Below, piece after piece: positions 5,342-7,032 of a stretch of DNA of 7,032 nucleotides. Each line of letters opens with the position of its first letter. Position 1 is the first letter of the stretch. The DNA is taken from the NCBI GenBank assembly GCA_005116795.1, contig SWDL01000208.1:1-7032 (forward strand), written 5' to 3'. Under the pieces are notes generated by a model. The model did not search any database and was not told the origin of the DNA. It worked only from the letters and a program-made list of their open reading frames with translations. The position numbers were made by a program, and so were the translations under genes. Source of the stretch: Nitrospira sp. (GTDB lineage Bacteria; Nitrospirota; Nitrospiria; Nitrospirales; Nitrospiraceae).

Positions 5342-7032
5342 TTACCGTCGTGCTTCGATCTCTGCATAATGGGCCGCCAGCGTGTTGCGGAGCGCCTCGC
5401 GCAGTTCATGCCCGCTGAGTTGCCGGTTGGAGAGCTTCCGAAGGCGGGCCGCCAAGGCGACATCACCGAGGGTCTGCTCCGACCAGCGAGAGAAGTCCTG
5501 GCGCCGGTCATGATACTCAAGACTCTGGATCGGGAGCGTCGGAATCAGTTGAAGGAGCTCGAACAGACTCGCCGCTTCCGCGCCGATCCCGCCGCGCTCG
5601 TCACGAAACCAAAAGCGCTTCCCCGGCGGGAGGGGAGAATCCAGGTACTTGTAGAGATGACGCACATGCGGCACGCGGCGCATCGCCGGACGCAATTGCA
5701 CGACGGTTCCACCGCAGAGCATGGCATTCCCGGGTGGAAGGATGGCGCTCTTCGCGTCATCGACGCTGCAGTCTTTGCAATGGGTCTGGAGCGCGCGCAG
5801 GGCTTCCGGTTCGGTCAGTCGCGTGAGCAAGAGCTGCTGGAGGCTCTGGAGGACCGTGGCGTCCATCCGATCGGGCCGATAGGACACGAAGGCCCACCCC
5901 CCGTCCTTCAGCCAGGGGATGACGGCAGCCGTGACGTCGCCATCGGGAAGCAGAAACTGTTGCGCCTCCTCGATGACGATCCAGTGGGGCCGGTATTTCC
6001 GGTGGCGCAAGGGACGCAGGGTCCGTAACAGATCCGCGACATAGCCGGCGCGCAGGTGGAGAGGGTACCGGCTCAGGTCGAGTACCACGGAGACCGAGGC
6101 CGCGTCGAGCAACGACACGACCGCGGACGGCGCCGGCAACGATGAACGATCTCCCTCGATCACGACACACCGCGGGAGCGCGCGCAGGACGCCGAAATCT
6201 CCTTCGGGATCGATCAGGAGCACCTGGTAGTCTTCGTGGTGCAAGCCCTCCGCGAGCAGACCCACCATCCATGATTTGCCGGTCCCCGAATCCCCGAACA
6301 CGCCGAGGTTGCGTCCGGCCAAGCGCGAGGCGGGGACGGTCACCTGGCTGCCTTCTTCGCTTTGACCGAGCGCGATCGGCCGTTCCCGGTGAAGGGGCAC
6401 GTCGCAATAGCGCTCGCCGAGCGGATATTGCCGGAGAATTTCCAGCACGCCTCGAGGTCCAGGCTCGGTCGCGACCACGTCCGCCATGTCGCGAACGGCG
6501 GGCACGGCGTCGTTGACGGCCACCGCCACTTCGGCCAGTTTGAGCATCGAGAGATCGTTCTCGGCATCGCCGAAGGCGGCGACATTGCGGGGCGACAGTC
6601 CGCAAATGGTCAAGAGCCGTTCCAGCCCGGCTCCTTTCGATGTGCCCATTGGGGTAATCATCACGGCGCCCTTGTTGTAGTCCACGGAGGCCCCGCCTCC
6701 GTGCGTGCTTAGGACCTGCCACACCGTCTGATCGTGGGGCGACCACGTGGCGGCAATGGCCATCCCGCGTTCGATGGGTATCTTGGTCTCTTCCAACGCC
6801 TTGATCAGATTCGGCGACAGCAGCCCAAACGGAAAATACAATTCGCCGCTCGCGGTGTGGGCCAGCACCGCGCCGTTTTCCCACACGATCCCCGTGAACA
6901 GGTCGGCCAGGCTTCCGAGGGGGACGGTCTCGAAGCGCCGTCCGGTCACGAGGAACAGCGAGTGGCCGGTCAGGCGGCATTGCTCCAGCGCGGATTTCAC
7001 ATCCGGCGGGACGACGCCGTCCACGGCCACCG
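5342..7032 (-). CDS. HAD-IIB phosphatase fused to a HerA/FtsK-like P-loop ATPase (5' end outside window)
   Basis: The frame is open from the window edge; 562 residues are visible counting from the GTG codon at 7030-7028, which is probably internal. Residues 1-200 match a HAD-IIB (Cof-like) hydrolase: DGVVPPDV then LVTGR (27-31, motif II), Lys132 in TSKGAGLERLL (motif III) and FGDAENDLSMLK (153-164, motif IV). Motif I (DxDGT) must lie just upstream, because the visible VAVDG is what normally follows it. Residues about 205-460 form an ATPase: Walker A GDSGTGKS (246-253), the IDPEGDFG motif (273-280) typical of HerA/VirB4-type pumps, Walker B WIVIEEAQ (350-357), and SYRPDRMDATVLQSLQQLLLTR-like sensor region (383-404). 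A C-terminal helical part (about 465-562) carries LEYHDRRQDFSRW and LGDVALAARLRKL. The product is probably cytosolic; no membrane segment or signal is seen. The substrate is unknown. It is the first visible gene of the operon. Confidence 0.92.
   Translation of the reverse strand, partial: VAVDGVVPPDVKSALEQCRLTGHSLFLVTGRRFETVPLGSLADLFTGIVWENGAVLAHTASGELYFPFGLLSPNLIKALEETKIPIERGMAIAATWSPHDQTVWQVLSTHGGGASVDYNKGAVMITPMGTSKGAGLERLLTICGLSPRNVAAFGDAENDLSMLKLAEVAVAVNDAVPAVRDMADVVATEPGPRGVLEILRQYPLGERYCDVPLHRERPIALGQSEEGSQVTVPASRLAGRNLGVFGDSGTGKSWMVGLLAEGLHHEDYQVLLIDPEGDFGVLRALPRCVVIEGDRSSLPAPSAVVSLLDAASVSVVLDLSRYPLHLRAGYVADLLRTLRPLRHRKYRPHWIVIEEAQQFLLPDGDVTAAVIPWLKDGGWAFVSYRPDRMDATVLQSLQQLLLTRLTEPEALRALQTHCKDCSVDDAKSAILPPGNAMLCGGTVVQLRPAMRRVPHVRHLYKYLDSPLPPGKRFWFRDERGGIGAEAASLFELLQLIPTLPIQSLEYHDRRQDFSRWSEQTLGDVALAARLRKLSNRQLSGHELREALRNTLAAHYAEIEARR

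Noticed and set aside
5324..6028. A 234-codon plus-strand open frame opposite the HAD-ATPase C-terminus
   Set aside because: It is antisense to the conserved Walker B and C-terminal regions, with no convincing ribosome binding site and no recognisable domain.
5757..6980. A 407-codon open frame on the minus strand within the HAD-ATPase gene
   Set aside because: It lies wholly inside a gene with clear HAD and P-loop motifs in another frame. Its product is extremely Arg-rich and low in hydrophobic residues, as expected for an out-of-frame reading of GC-rich coding DNA.

Overview
The window is high-GC bacterial chromosomal DNA with dense coding, G/C-rich third codon positions and Gram-negative envelope genes (an OmpA-type C-terminus and an exported cupredoxin). 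The gene content (cupredoxin, tandem-domain universal stress protein, acyl-CoA synthetase/GNAT fusion) would fit a Nitrospira-like or deltaproteobacterial-like genome. That placement rests on impression, not on a marker gene. I see no tRNA, rRNA, CRISPR array, transposase or other mobile-element signature.

Layout. (1) Positions 1-225, plus strand: the last 74 codons of an OmpA/MotB-family peptidoglycan-binding domain, followed by a strong GC-rich hairpin (238-274) that probably terminates it. (2) Positions 449-1063, plus strand: a 204-residue nitroreductase-family flavoprotein whose ATG is set by a clear Shine-Dalgarno sequence. (3) Positions 7032 down to 1086, minus strand: five closely packed genes that read as one operon. 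In transcription order they are: a HAD-IIB phosphatase fused to a HerA/FtsK-like P-loop ATPase (5' end just outside the window); a secreted cupredoxin; a two-domain universal stress protein; a short, previously uncalled membrane or lipoprotein ORF of 53 codons; and a 918-residue GNAT plus NDP-forming acyl-CoA synthetase. The nitroreductase and the synthetase genes converge with only 22 bp between them.

Spacing in the minus-strand cluster is 41 bp, 33 bp, a 4-bp ATGA overlap, then a 35-bp overlap, so co-transcription and translational coupling are likely. The operon promoter lies beyond position 7032. Two small inverted repeats sit in the only two real intergenic gaps and may tune expression within the operon.

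Working hypothesis (inference): this is a stress or energy-state module. The GNAT/acyl-CoA synthetase has the make-up of protein lysine acetyltransferases but keeps both histidines of an active ADP-forming acyl-CoA synthetase. It sits beside a universal stress protein, a protein class known to be acetylated by a GNAT enzyme in mycobacteria. The HAD-ATPase fusion and the cupredoxin without an axial methionine are the other two unusual parts.
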